Source: Pedobacter nutrimenti
GTDB lineage: Bacteria > Bacteroidota > Bacteroidia > Sphingobacteriales > Sphingobacteriaceae
Assembly: GCF_003208655.1 (NCBI RefSeq)
Contig: NZ_QKLU01000003.1
Coordinates: 248,001-312,000, forward strand
Length of the DNA: 64,000 bases
Direction of reading: 5' to 3'
A program made the translations under genes and the position numbers. The notes under the pieces were generated by a model, which was not told the origin of the DNA, ran no database searches, and saw nothing but the letters and a program-made list of their open reading frames with translations. Numbering within the stretch: position 1 is the first letter of the stretch; every line of letters begins with the position of its first letter. This document shows, piece by piece, positions 1-8,219 of the stretch.

Positions 1-1809
1 AACTGGTCGGGTACGACGCTATATCCCAATAATCCTGTCGCCCAGATCAATGCAACAGGCATAAGGACCTTTCACGACCGGACATTGCAGGCCAATTTTC
101 AATTGAAAGAAGACCTGAGCCTGATTACGCCTGGTTTTTACCTGAGCCAGTCTGTATCCTTTAACACCTGGAGCAGGATCCGGCAATTGAAAACAGCCGC
201 CTATGCCCGGTATTTCCAGGGGGCACAAAGTACCAGCGATAAACAAACCGTCATTCAATTTGGTGCAAGTGACCCATGGGGTCAGCAAACCTGGAAACAA
301 TTGAACCTCAGCTCGGGTTACGACCGTACATTCGGTGCGCATGACATCTCGGCTGCGGTAAATTATTATGTAAGTGATCTGCTTCCTGATGCCAATGGCG
401 ATGTAACCCGGTTATACTACCATTTTGAAAATTTATCCGGCCGCTTTAATTATACTTATAAATCCAGATATACAGCTGATTTGGGTTTTGGTTATAGTGG
501 TTCTGATAACTATGCACCCGGAAACCGCTGGAGCTTTTATCCGGCACTTGCCCTGGGCTGGCTGGTTTCCAATGAGCCATTTTTTAAGGAAAATAAAATA
601 ATCGATCTTTTAAAGTTACGTGTATCGGCCGGACAGTCGGGTAATGACCAGACCTACAGCTCCAGGTATCTTTTTCAGCAATATTTTAACAATACCGGTG
701 CATTAAATACGGGCAATAACGGACTGAACGTAAACGGAGGAATAAACCTGGGCCGTCTTGCTGCCGCAAACATTACAGCCGAAAAAAGCACAAAATACAA
801 TGTGGGTGTTGATCTTTCTTTATTGCACAAAATTTCCCTGTCTGCAGAATGGTTTTTAGATAAAAGGAGCGGCATTATTGGCCAGAACAATTTTGTGCCG
901 GGATATTATGGGTACACGGGTTTAGGGGTTTTGCCTTTACAAAACATTGGAAAAATGACCAACAAGGGTGTAGAAATTAGCCTTAACTATTCCGATAAGA
1001 TCGGTGAGCTGAATTATGGAATAGGTGGAACACTGACTTATGCCAAAAACAGAATTGATTTTATGTCTGAAATCCCGAATAAAAACAGTTTTACAAATAG
1101 TACCGGTTTGGCCTGGGGCACCCCGATAGGACTTACCGCTATTGGTTTCTATGATGTTACTGATTTTAACCCCGATGGCACCTTAAAAGCGGGGCTTGCC
1201 AAACCCAGTTTTGGTGCAGTCCAGCCCGGGGATATTAAATATAAGGATTTAGACAATAACAATGTGATCGACAACAACGACAGAACAGCAATTGGCAACC
1301 CGGCTTATCCGAATTTGTATTATTCTTTTAATCTGCAGCTGAGTTACAAGGGATTCGATTTGTCGGCCTTATTTCAAGGGGCCTCCGGCCTTAGTATTAA
1401 TCTTTTAAATGCTGGGATTATACAGCAAATCGTACCATTTGTAGGCAATGCATCGGTATATCCAATTGCAAACAATGCCTGGGCTTATTACCCTGATCAA
1501 GGCATTGACACCCGGGCTACAGCTACTTTTCCCCGTCTGAGCACTTTAAACAATGCCAATAACTATACTTCTTCTTCATTTTGGATAAAAAGCGCCAATT
1601 TTTTAAGACTCAGGAACATACAGCTGGGTTATAATTTACCGGCCGTTATGGCGAAAAAAATGGGAATGAGCAGACTTAGGGTGTTTATCAGCGCGGTGAA
1701 CCCAGTGCTTTGGTCGGCTTTCTATAAACAGTACCGTATGGACCCGGAAACACCATCTGGTTATCCGGCCATTAAATCGTACGACACGGGTATTTCATTA
1801 ACCTTTTAA
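1..1809 (+). CDS. SusC/RagA-like TonB-dependent outer membrane transporter, C-terminal 602 residues (5' end outside window)
   Basis: The reading frame is open from base 1, so the gene begins before the window; the first visible start codon (TTG at 85) is internal. The visible part is the beta-barrel half of a SusC-type transporter: alternating aromatic and polar strands, the SusC-typical stretch around LKLRVSAGQSGNDQ, a late FLRLRNIQLGYNLP segment, and a C-terminal aromatic residue (ISLTF) typical of outer-membrane barrels. SusC proteins move oligosaccharides through the outer membrane with TonB energy under a SusD lid. The susD-like gene starts 11 bases after the stop, and glycan-binding and glycosidase genes follow, so this is the transporter of a polysaccharide utilisation locus. 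The signal peptide, carboxypeptidase-like domain and plug are not in view. Confidence 0.93.
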   Translation, partial: NWSGTTLYPNNPVAQINATGIRTFHDRTLQANFQLKEDLSLITPGFYLSQSVSFNTWSRIRQLKTAAYARYFQGAQSTSDKQTVIQFGASDPWGQQTWKQLNLSSGYDRTFGAHDISAAVNYYVSDLLPDANGDVTRLYYHFENLSGRFNYTYKSRYTADLGFGYSGSDNYAPGNRWSFYPALALGWLVSNEPFFKENKIIDLLKLRVSAGQSGNDQTYSSRYLFQQYFNNTGALNTGNNGLNVNGGINLGRLAAANITAEKSTKYNVGVDLSLLHKISLSAEWFLDKRSGIIGQNNFVPGYYGYTGLGVLPLQNIGKMTNKGVEISLNYSDKIGELNYGIGGTLTYAKNRIDFMSEIPNKNSFTNSTGLAWGTPIGLTAIGFYDVTDFNPDGTLKAGLAKPSFGAVQPGDIKYKDLDNNNVIDNNDRTAIGNPAYPNLYYSFNLQLSYKGFDLSALFQGASGLSINLLNAGIIQQIVPFVGNASVYPIANNAWAYYPDQGIDTRATATFPRLSTLNNANNYTSSSFWIKSANFLRLRNIQLGYNLPAVMAKKMGMSRLRVFISAVNPVLWSAFYKQYRMDPETPSGYPAIKSYDTGISLTF

Positions 1810-1820
1810 AGAAATTTTTT

Positions 1821-3536
1821 ATGAACCTGAAACATATAAATATAGTATTGGTGGCTGTTGGGCTAATGTTTAGCCAGACCAGCTGTCGCAAAAGCTTTTT
1901 AGATACAAAATTAGATACCCAGCCTACACCAGAAAACTTATATCAGGATTATAAAAACCTGATCAAGCTGGCCAATGCACCTTATGCCTACCTGCAAAAT
2001 TACAATGAATTTCAGATCCTGGATGGCAACCTGATGGCACCGGTTACCGACGAGGCTGTACAAACAAACAATTACGGTAGCGTTTATACTTTTAACGAGG
2101 GCAGCTGGAACCAGTTCAATAATCCAAATGATTATTACAACTATTACTATGCAGGCATTTTTAGCACTAATTATTTTTTTGAATTTCTTGGAAAAATAGG
2201 GGATTATAAAAAATTCCTGGCTTTAAACAGGGATACCATCACCACGGCCTCAAAAAATGAGTACCACAACGATGTACAGAAAATGAAGTGGTCTATTGCC
2301 GAAGCACATATATTGCGTGCTTATTTTCATTTTGAGCTGGCCAAAAGATATGGCCGGGTGCCGCTGGTTAAACAAACTTATGCAGCCGGGGAAAAAGCGG
2401 GCCTTGTTCAATCTTCATTTGAAGATGTGGTTAGTTTTATCGTGAGCGAAGTGGATCAATACAAAAACGACCTCCAGCCCAACTGGAAGGTATCCAGTTT
2501 TGCCACCGATGATGGTAAATTTAGCAAGGGATCGGCACTGGCTTTGAAAGCCAGGGTATTGCTGTATGCAGCAAGTCCCCTTCACAATGCGTCCAATGAT
2601 GTTTCTAAATGGCAGGCCGCTGCTGCTGCTGCCAATGAAGCGGTCGTTTTTGCCCAGCGTACAGACATTAATGGTGGCCAGAACAATCTGGATGCAAATT
2701 ACCGCAATTATTTTCTGGGCAACAATACACTGACCAGCAGCGAAACGATTCTTGCTGTACGTTACTTTCCAAGCAGCACTATGGAGCAGTTGAATTATCC
2801 TGTGGCCACCCCGGGAGGAAATACCGGGATTACCCCAACACAAAACCTGGTGGATGCCTATGAATATACTGCCGCACCAGACCCGGCTAATCCTTATGCC
2901 AACCGCGATCCCAGGCTTGGTTTTACTGTAGTGACCAATGGCAGTACCTGGAATGGACGGACTATAGATCAATCTTCGGCAGGGACAGATGCCATGACAA
3001 GAACCAATGCCAGCAAAACAGGTTATTATCTTAAAAAATTCTTAATTGATAATGTGGACCTAATCAACAATTTTACCAATCCGCACAACTGGCCTGTGTA
3101 CCGTTACGGCGAACTTTTACTGGAATACAGTGAGGCCATGAACGAAGCCTATGGTCCCGACAACAGCAATGGCTATATCCTGAGTGCCCGCGGGGCGCTT
3201 AATATGGTGCGGGCCAGACCAGGGGTTGGCATGCCTGGGGTAATAGCTGCAGGTAAGGATGGTTTTAGAAATGCCCTAAAACGCGAGAGACAAGTCGAAC
3301 TGGCTTTTGAAGATCACCGGTACTGGGACCTGCTCAGGTGGAATGATGCTGCGGTTGTCCAAAACCAGGCGGTAAATGGCGTGGCCATCACTAAAAATAG
3401 CAACGGGCAGTTTTTATACACGCCGAAGGTTGTGCAGAAAAGGGTATTTGTTAGTCCAAAAATGTATTACTTCCCTTTTCCACAGTCTGAAATTTCTATT
3501 TCCAATGGTAGTCTGGCGCAAAACCCAGGCTGGTAA
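1821..3536 (+). CDS. SusD/RagB-family surface glycan-binding lipoprotein
   Basis: A 571-residue lipoprotein. The signal peptide ends in the lipobox-like FSQTSC, giving acylated Cys22. The body has SusD features: an N-terminal section starting FLDTKLDTQPTP, the helical TPR-like core with AEAHILRAYFHFELAKRYG, and the C-terminal KRERQVELAFEDHRYWDLLRW signature. SusD proteins sit on the cell surface over SusC and capture glycans. It follows susC by 11 bases and is 24 bases ahead of the next lipoprotein gene, consistent with one transcript. The ligand cannot be read from sequence; the downstream GH26 and GH3 genes suggest a beta-mannan or a mixed gluco- or galactomannan. Confidence 0.95.
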   Translation: MNLKHINIVLVAVGLMFSQTSCRKSFLDTKLDTQPTPENLYQDYKNLIKLANAPYAYLQNYNEFQILDGNLMAPVTDEAVQTNNYGSVYTFNEGSWNQFNNPNDYYNYYYAGIFSTNYFFEFLGKIGDYKKFLALNRDTITTASKNEYHNDVQKMKWSIAEAHILRAYFHFELAKRYGRVPLVKQTYAAGEKAGLVQSSFEDVVSFIVSEVDQYKNDLQPNWKVSSFATDDGKFSKGSALALKARVLLYAASPLHNASNDVSKWQAAAAAANEAVVFAQRTDINGGQNNLDANYRNYFLGNNTLTSSETILAVRYFPSSTMEQLNYPVATPGGNTGITPTQNLVDAYEYTAAPDPANPYANRDPRLGFTVVTNGSTWNGRTIDQSSAGTDAMTRTNASKTGYYLKKFLIDNVDLINNFTNPHNWPVYRYGELLLEYSEAMNEAYGPDNSNGYILSARGALNMVRARPGVGMPGVIAAGKDGFRNALKRERQVELAFEDHRYWDLLRWNDAAVVQNQAVNGVAITKNSNGQFLYTPKVVQKRVFVSPKMYYFPFPQSEISISNGSLAQNPGW

Positions 3537-3560
3537 TTCAAAGAACGTAAAACTATACAG

Positions 3561-4838
3561 ATGAAACTAAAAAATATAACCAGCAAAATTTTGCTTTTGT
3601 TCATTGTAATGGTGGCCATGGGCGCCTGTCGTAAAGACGATTCGAAACTGGACTATGGATTGTCAAAAATTTATATGCCACAAAGCTTCAATACCGGGAA
3701 ATCGGTTTACTCGGTTCCGGGCTTTGCCAGTAACAGCAGCCCTACGAGTGCCAATTATCAGCTCGATACCATCGCTAAAAAGATAAATGTGCTGTTGGGC
3801 GCCGCTTTGTCGGGAACAAATACAGGGGCATTTAGTGTAGATATTGCTGTAAATACCGACACCGTTCAGAAATTACTTGCTTCGGGTGCCTATGGAACGG
3901 ATTATATGCTGATGCCCGCCTCGGTTTACCGGCTTCCTTCTAAATTGGAAGTGCCGGCCAGCGGATCGGCTTCCTTCAGTTTATCACTGGACATTCAACA
4001 ATTGATTCAAAACCGCGATGTTTTTTCGGGAAAACATTTGTTGCTCGCCGTGAAGATTGCCAACCCTTCCAAATATGAACTGGATGTGGCTAAAAGCACC
4101 ACCATTATTGATTATGTGTTTTCGGACAAACTGATTGGATATCCGGTTATTAACGGTGCTTCTGAATATAATTTCAGTGGGGGAGAGCGGGTAACCATTT
4201 ATGGGGCTAACCTGCAAAAAGTATCAAGGATATCTTTTAAAGGCTCTTCCGCTCCTTTACCTATTCGTTTTATATCCGCAGATTCCATAGGCATTACCTT
4301 ACCAACACCCGATGCGGGTTTTATACGGAGTGCCCTGGACATCATTAATCCGACAGCTCCGGTAAGCACCAGTTTTGAATTTGTAAACCTCAACAATACT
4401 GTTCCTATTTTTACTGAAGGTTATGCTCCGGGTTATGAAGCGGCATGGTGGGCTCCGATTACGCCTTCTACGGATGTTTCCAAAAGAGGCCAAACTTCTT
4501 TAAAAATCAGTTATAATGACTTTGCCGTTGGCGGTATTGCGAATTACGGGCCAGGATTTGTTTTTAACGCTGATTATAAATACCTGACCTTTTGGGTAAA
4601 GGGTGATGGGAATGACCATACGATTTATCTGTCTGGCAGCGGCAGGATCACAGATTACGGCAATACCGACAGGAGTACGCCGATACTGGTCCCGAAAAAT
4701 GTATGGACCTATGTTAAACTGCCCTTAAATACCTTAAATCTTTGGTCAAAAGGAAATAGCTTCCAGCTTCTTGGCTGGATTGTTCCGGAAAACGGGGCCC
4801 AGCTGCTGTATTTCGATGATGTGTTGTTTGTAAAATAA
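3561..4838 (+). CDS. Surface glycan-binding lipoprotein with DUF1735-like and IPT/TIG domains
   Basis: A 425-residue lipoprotein with signal peptide and lipobox MGAC (Cys23). Residues about 35-175 resemble the DUF1735/BT_3987-type N-terminal domain found in PUL surface proteins. Residues about 195-275 look like an IPT/TIG immunoglobulin-like domain, with the GGERVTIYGANL segment. The last 140 residues are beta-rich and tryptophan-rich (AAWWAPI, KYLTFWVKGDG, NVWTYVKLPLN), like a carbohydrate-binding jelly roll. This layout fits a SusE/SGBP-like protein that holds polysaccharide at the surface beside SusCD. It has no catalytic motif. The place between susD and the GH26 gene supports the role; the exact domain families are inferred from pattern only. 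Confidence 0.8.
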   Translation: MKLKNITSKILLLFIVMVAMGACRKDDSKLDYGLSKIYMPQSFNTGKSVYSVPGFASNSSPTSANYQLDTIAKKINVLLGAALSGTNTGAFSVDIAVNTDTVQKLLASGAYGTDYMLMPASVYRLPSKLEVPASGSASFSLSLDIQQLIQNRDVFSGKHLLLAVKIANPSKYELDVAKSTTIIDYVFSDKLIGYPVINGASEYNFSGGERVTIYGANLQKVSRISFKGSSAPLPIRFISADSIGITLPTPDAGFIRSALDIINPTAPVSTSFEFVNLNNTVPIFTEGYAPGYEAAWWAPITPSTDVSKRGQTSLKISYNDFAVGGIANYGPGFVFNADYKYLTFWVKGDGNDHTIYLSGSGRITDYGNTDRSTPILVPKNVWTYVKLPLNTLNLWSKGNSFQLLGWIVPENGAQLLYFDDVLFVK

Positions 4839-4871
4839 GAAGATCCGTTTTTTTAACTTAAATATATAAAT

Positions 4872-5828
4872 GTGAATAAATACTTAATTGCAATTGTTGC
4901 ATTTGCACTGCTCCTTTCCTGTAGTAAAACAAATGGTTCATCCGTGAAGCCAGAACCCAATGAAAATCCGGTAAACCCGGTGTTTTGGGGTATTTTTGAC
5001 GATACTCCGGGATTGCCCTCTTCCTTTTACACCAATTTGGGAAAATTGCCCAGTACGGTCATGATGTTTATGGACTTTGGCGATTTTCCAATGGATTTTT
5101 GCAGGAATACAGCTCAACTTGGATCTATGCCCTATGTGACCTGGGAACCGCGCATTGACATTACAAAAATTCTTAGTGGCCAGTACGACAGTTACCTTGA
5201 AAAATTTGGCGGGGATATGGCCAAATTTGGAAAACCTTTATTGTTGCGCTTTGGCCATGAATTTAACGGCGACTGGTACCCATGGAGTATATATGATGAT
5301 AAGCTGGTACCCGCTTCCACCTATGTGAAGGTATACAAATATGTTCACGATAAAGTTATTGCAGCAGGTGGTACCAAAGCGATATGGGTATGGTGCCCCA
5401 ATGCAGGTAACGGAGGCCGAAATCCGCAAGATGTTTTATCCTATTACCCTGGCGATAACTATGTGAACTGGATTGGTATGGATGGTTACAATTGGGGAAC
5501 ATCGGCACCAGGTTTTAACTGGAGAAGTTTTTCGGGTGTATTTAATGCGCTTTATCAGCAGCTGACCACAAATTATCCGGGAAAGCCAATTATGATCGGT
5601 GAAATGGGCTGCTCCTCAACAGGTGGCGACAAGGTGGCCTGGATCAATGACATGTTTACCCGTTTGCCCATTGATTTTCCAAAAATCAGGTCCTTTACCT
5701 GGTTTAATATTGATAAAGAAACCGACTGGCGTTTTAATGTGAGCCCGCAAAGTACCGATGCTTTTAAAGCGGGCATCGCCAAGCCATTTGTTCAATACGA
5801 TCCGGCACTGGGAAACCTGGGTAGATAA
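4872..5828 (+). CDS. GH26-family glycoside hydrolase lipoprotein (probable endo-beta-mannanase)
   Basis: A 318-residue lipoprotein (lipobox LLSC, Cys17), so probably surface or outer-membrane attached. It has the two GH26 hallmarks: RFGHEFNGDWYPW with acid/base Glu130, and IMIGEMGCS with nucleophile Glu244. The WVWCPNAG and YPGDNYVNWIGMDGYNWG stretches also match the family. GH26 enzymes are mainly beta-1,4-mannanases; some cleave beta-1,3-xylan or mixed-linkage glucan, so mannan is likely but not certain. The start is GTG at 4872: the ATG two bases earlier runs straight into TGA, and an in-frame stop lies at 4854. It is the fourth gene of the PUL, 33 bases after the glycan-binding lipoprotein. 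Confidence 0.9.
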   Translation: MNKYLIAIVAFALLLSCSKTNGSSVKPEPNENPVNPVFWGIFDDTPGLPSSFYTNLGKLPSTVMMFMDFGDFPMDFCRNTAQLGSMPYVTWEPRIDITKILSGQYDSYLEKFGGDMAKFGKPLLLRFGHEFNGDWYPWSIYDDKLVPASTYVKVYKYVHDKVIAAGGTKAIWVWCPNAGNGGRNPQDVLSYYPGDNYVNWIGMDGYNWGTSAPGFNWRSFSGVFNALYQQLTTNYPGKPIMIGEMGCSSTGGDKVAWINDMFTRLPIDFPKIRSFTWFNIDKETDWRFNVSPQSTDAFKAGIAKPFVQYDPALGNLGR

Positions 5829-5860
5829 TATAAATGCTGAAACCCTTAATAATTAGTACG

Positions 5861-8104
5861 ATGAGACAGATTTTATCCTTTTTATTTTTTTTAAGTTTTG
5901 TGTATACCCTGGCTGGGGCGCAAACAAAGGTTCCTTACAAAAATGCGTCTTTGCCCGTTGAAGCGCGCGTTAAAGATTTATTACAACGCATGACTGTGGA
6001 AGAGAAAGCAGGGCAGCTGAATCAAATTGTCGGCGATCTGCTCACTGGCCCTTCCTCAGGCAATGCAGGCTGGCAATCGAAAATAAAACTGATAAAAGAG
6101 GGGAAAGTGGGGTCTATGCTCAATGTAGTTGGTGCTACTAACACCAGGGCTGTCCAGGAAATTGCCCTGAAAGAGAGCCGTCTGGGCATACCGGTTATTT
6201 TCGGATATGATGTGATCCATGGTTATAAAACGATCTTTCCCATTCCCCTGGCCGAGGCTTGCAGTTGGGATATCCCTCAGATGGAAATCAATGCAGCCAT
6301 TGCAGCAAAAGAGACAGCTGCGGCAGGTGTGCACTGGACCTTTGCACCGATGTGCGACATTAGCAATGACCCCAGATGGGGGCGTGTAATGGAAGGTATT
6401 GGCGAGGATCCCTGGTATGGTGGCCTGGTATCGGCGGCAAGAGTAAAAGGTTTACAGGGCAATTTAGACCCCGACCACATTTTGGCCTGCTTAAAACATT
6501 ATGTAGGTTACGGCAATGTAGAGGCTGGAAAAGAATACAACCGTACCGATATGTCGCGGGTTGAGCTTTGGAATAAATACTTGCCCCCGTTTAAAGCTGC
6601 TATAGAGGCTGGTGCGGCTACCGTGATGAACGGTTTTAATACCTTTGAAGGTACTCCGGTAAGTGCCAGCAAATATTTAGTAACCGATGTTTTAAAAAAG
6701 AAGTGGGGTTTTAAAGGTTTTTTGGTGAGCGATTGGAATTCATTCGGAGAAATGATCAACTGGGGTTATGCATCTGATCAAAAAGATGTGGCCTATAAGG
6801 CTTTTTCAGCCGGATCGATGATGGATATGGAAACCCAGGCGATGGTGGAATACATTCCTTTATTGATTAAAGAAGGCAAAATAAAAATGGCCGAACTGGA
6901 TGAGGCAGTAGGCCGCATTTTATATTACAAATTTAAATTGGGTTTGTTTGATGGCCAGCATCGTTTCACTGATCCAAAGCGGGAATCGGCCAGTTTATTT
7001 ACAGAGGAGAACAGACAACAGGCTTTAAAGGCGGCTAAGCGTTCGGTGGTCCTGCTAAAAAATAACCAGCAGACATTGCCCTTAAATGTAAATTCTAAAA
7101 AGATTGCCTTAATTGGTTTTTACGCCAGGAGCAAAAATGATCTGTTTGACTTTTGGGTGGCGCAAGGTGATTCAAGTCAGGCGGTTTCTCTTTACGAAGG
7201 CATGATGCGGCGCTTTGGAGAAAATAAAATCAGCTACAGCGATGGATACCGGGCAGATGCAAGTACAAATGAGCACCTGATCAATGAAGCGGTTGCCAAT
7301 GCGGCATCGGCCGATGTTGTGGTCCTGAATATTGGCCTTTCCGGAAAACTGGCGGGAGAAGACCGTTCACTTGCTTATCCGGAAATACCAGAGGGGCAGA
7401 TTGCTTTGCTAAAAGCATTAAAGAAAACGGGAAAACAAATCATCACCGTCGTTTCTGCCGGGCGCCCGCTGGTTCTTACACCGATCCAGGACCTTAGTGA
7501 TGCGATCTTGTATACCTGGATATTGGGTACTGAAAATGGCAATGCCGTCGCACAGATTTTAGCCGGAGATGAAAATCCTTCCGGGAAAACAGTATTGAGT
7601 TTTCCTTATGCTGTAGGACAAATACCGGTTTATTACAATCATTTTAATACGGGCAGACCAAGCACAACCGATGGTCAGGGCAACTGGTACAGCCGCTACA
7701 GGGATATTCCCAATAAGCCACTGTATCCATTTGGTTATGGCTTAAGTTATACCCATTTTTCTTATGGCAACCTGTCTTTGAGCAGCAACGTAAAACAGCG
7801 CGGCAAAGCTTTGCAGGTAAAGGTAACTTTAAGCAACGATGGTGCTTATGATGGTGAAGAGGTGGTTCAACTTTATATTCAGGATGTCGTTGCGAATATC
7901 GTCCGGCCGGTAAAAGAGCTGAAGGCTTTTCAAAAGGTACTGTTGAAAAAAGGAGAACAAAAAACACTCGTGTTTACACTTGGAGACCAGGAGCTTTCCT
8001 ATTACAATGCAGAAGGTAATCCGGTTTTAGAACCTGGGCGCTTTAAAGTGTTTGTGGGGGGAAATTCGCAGGAGGTACTTGAACAAAGTTTTGAACTGAA
8101 ATAA
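5861..8104 (+). CDS. GH3-family beta-glycosidase (BglX-like), exported
   Basis: A 747-residue GH3 enzyme counted from ATG 5861, which begins a clean signal peptide ending LAGAQ. An in-frame ATG at 5834 would add nine residues and leave 5 bases to the previous stop; it cannot be excluded. The N-terminal TIM barrel carries KHYVGYG and the GFLVSDWNSF motif with nucleophile Asp291. The alpha/beta sandwich domain follows (SVVLLKNNQQTLPLN, GEDRSLAYPE). The C-terminal FnIII-like domain (EEVVQLYIQD, VKELKAFQKV) ends the protein. Family members are periplasmic beta-glucosidases, beta-xylosidases and some beta-mannosidases. Here it probably trims oligosaccharides imported by SusCD. A strong hairpin follows the gene. 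Confidence 0.93.
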   Translation: MRQILSFLFFLSFVYTLAGAQTKVPYKNASLPVEARVKDLLQRMTVEEKAGQLNQIVGDLLTGPSSGNAGWQSKIKLIKEGKVGSMLNVVGATNTRAVQEIALKESRLGIPVIFGYDVIHGYKTIFPIPLAEACSWDIPQMEINAAIAAKETAAAGVHWTFAPMCDISNDPRWGRVMEGIGEDPWYGGLVSAARVKGLQGNLDPDHILACLKHYVGYGNVEAGKEYNRTDMSRVELWNKYLPPFKAAIEAGAATVMNGFNTFEGTPVSASKYLVTDVLKKKWGFKGFLVSDWNSFGEMINWGYASDQKDVAYKAFSAGSMMDMETQAMVEYIPLLIKEGKIKMAELDEAVGRILYYKFKLGLFDGQHRFTDPKRESASLFTEENRQQALKAAKRSVVLLKNNQQTLPLNVNSKKIALIGFYARSKNDLFDFWVAQGDSSQAVSLYEGMMRRFGENKISYSDGYRADASTNEHLINEAVANAASADVVVLNIGLSGKLAGEDRSLAYPEIPEGQIALLKALKKTGKQIITVVSAGRPLVLTPIQDLSDAILYTWILGTENGNAVAQILAGDENPSGKTVLSFPYAVGQIPVYYNHFNTGRPSTTDGQGNWYSRYRDIPNKPLYPFGYGLSYTHFSYGNLSLSSNVKQRGKALQVKVTLSNDGAYDGEEVVQLYIQDVVANIVRPVKELKAFQKVLLKKGEQKTLVFTLGDQELSYYNAEGNPVLEPGRFKVFVGGNSQEVLEQSFELK

Positions 8105-8145
8105 TTTGAGTTCGCTTTTGTTTAAAGCGGGGTCTCTTTAAGAAA

Positions 8146-8194
8146 AAAGGACCATTGGTTTTCCTATACTTCATGTGAAAACCAATGGTCCTTT
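8146..8194. terminator. Bidirectional intrinsic terminator between convergent genes
   Basis: A perfect 17-bp inverted repeat (arms 8146-8162 and 8178-8194, 15-nt loop) is flanked by an A-rich stretch on the left and T-rich sequence on the right. It lies between the convergent GH3 and phospholipase genes and can stop transcription from both sides. Confidence 0.9.
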
Positions 8195-8219
8195 CTCTTT
8201 ATAGAGCATGGTTTTTAAA

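Noticed and set aside
85..87. TTG as the start of the first SusC-like gene
   Set aside because: The frame is open to base 1 and the protein context is mid-barrel, so this is an internal codon of a gene cut by the window edge.
2415..2972. 185-codon minus-strand frame inside susD
   Set aside because: It is antisense to a strongly supported SusD gene and has no recognisable protein features.
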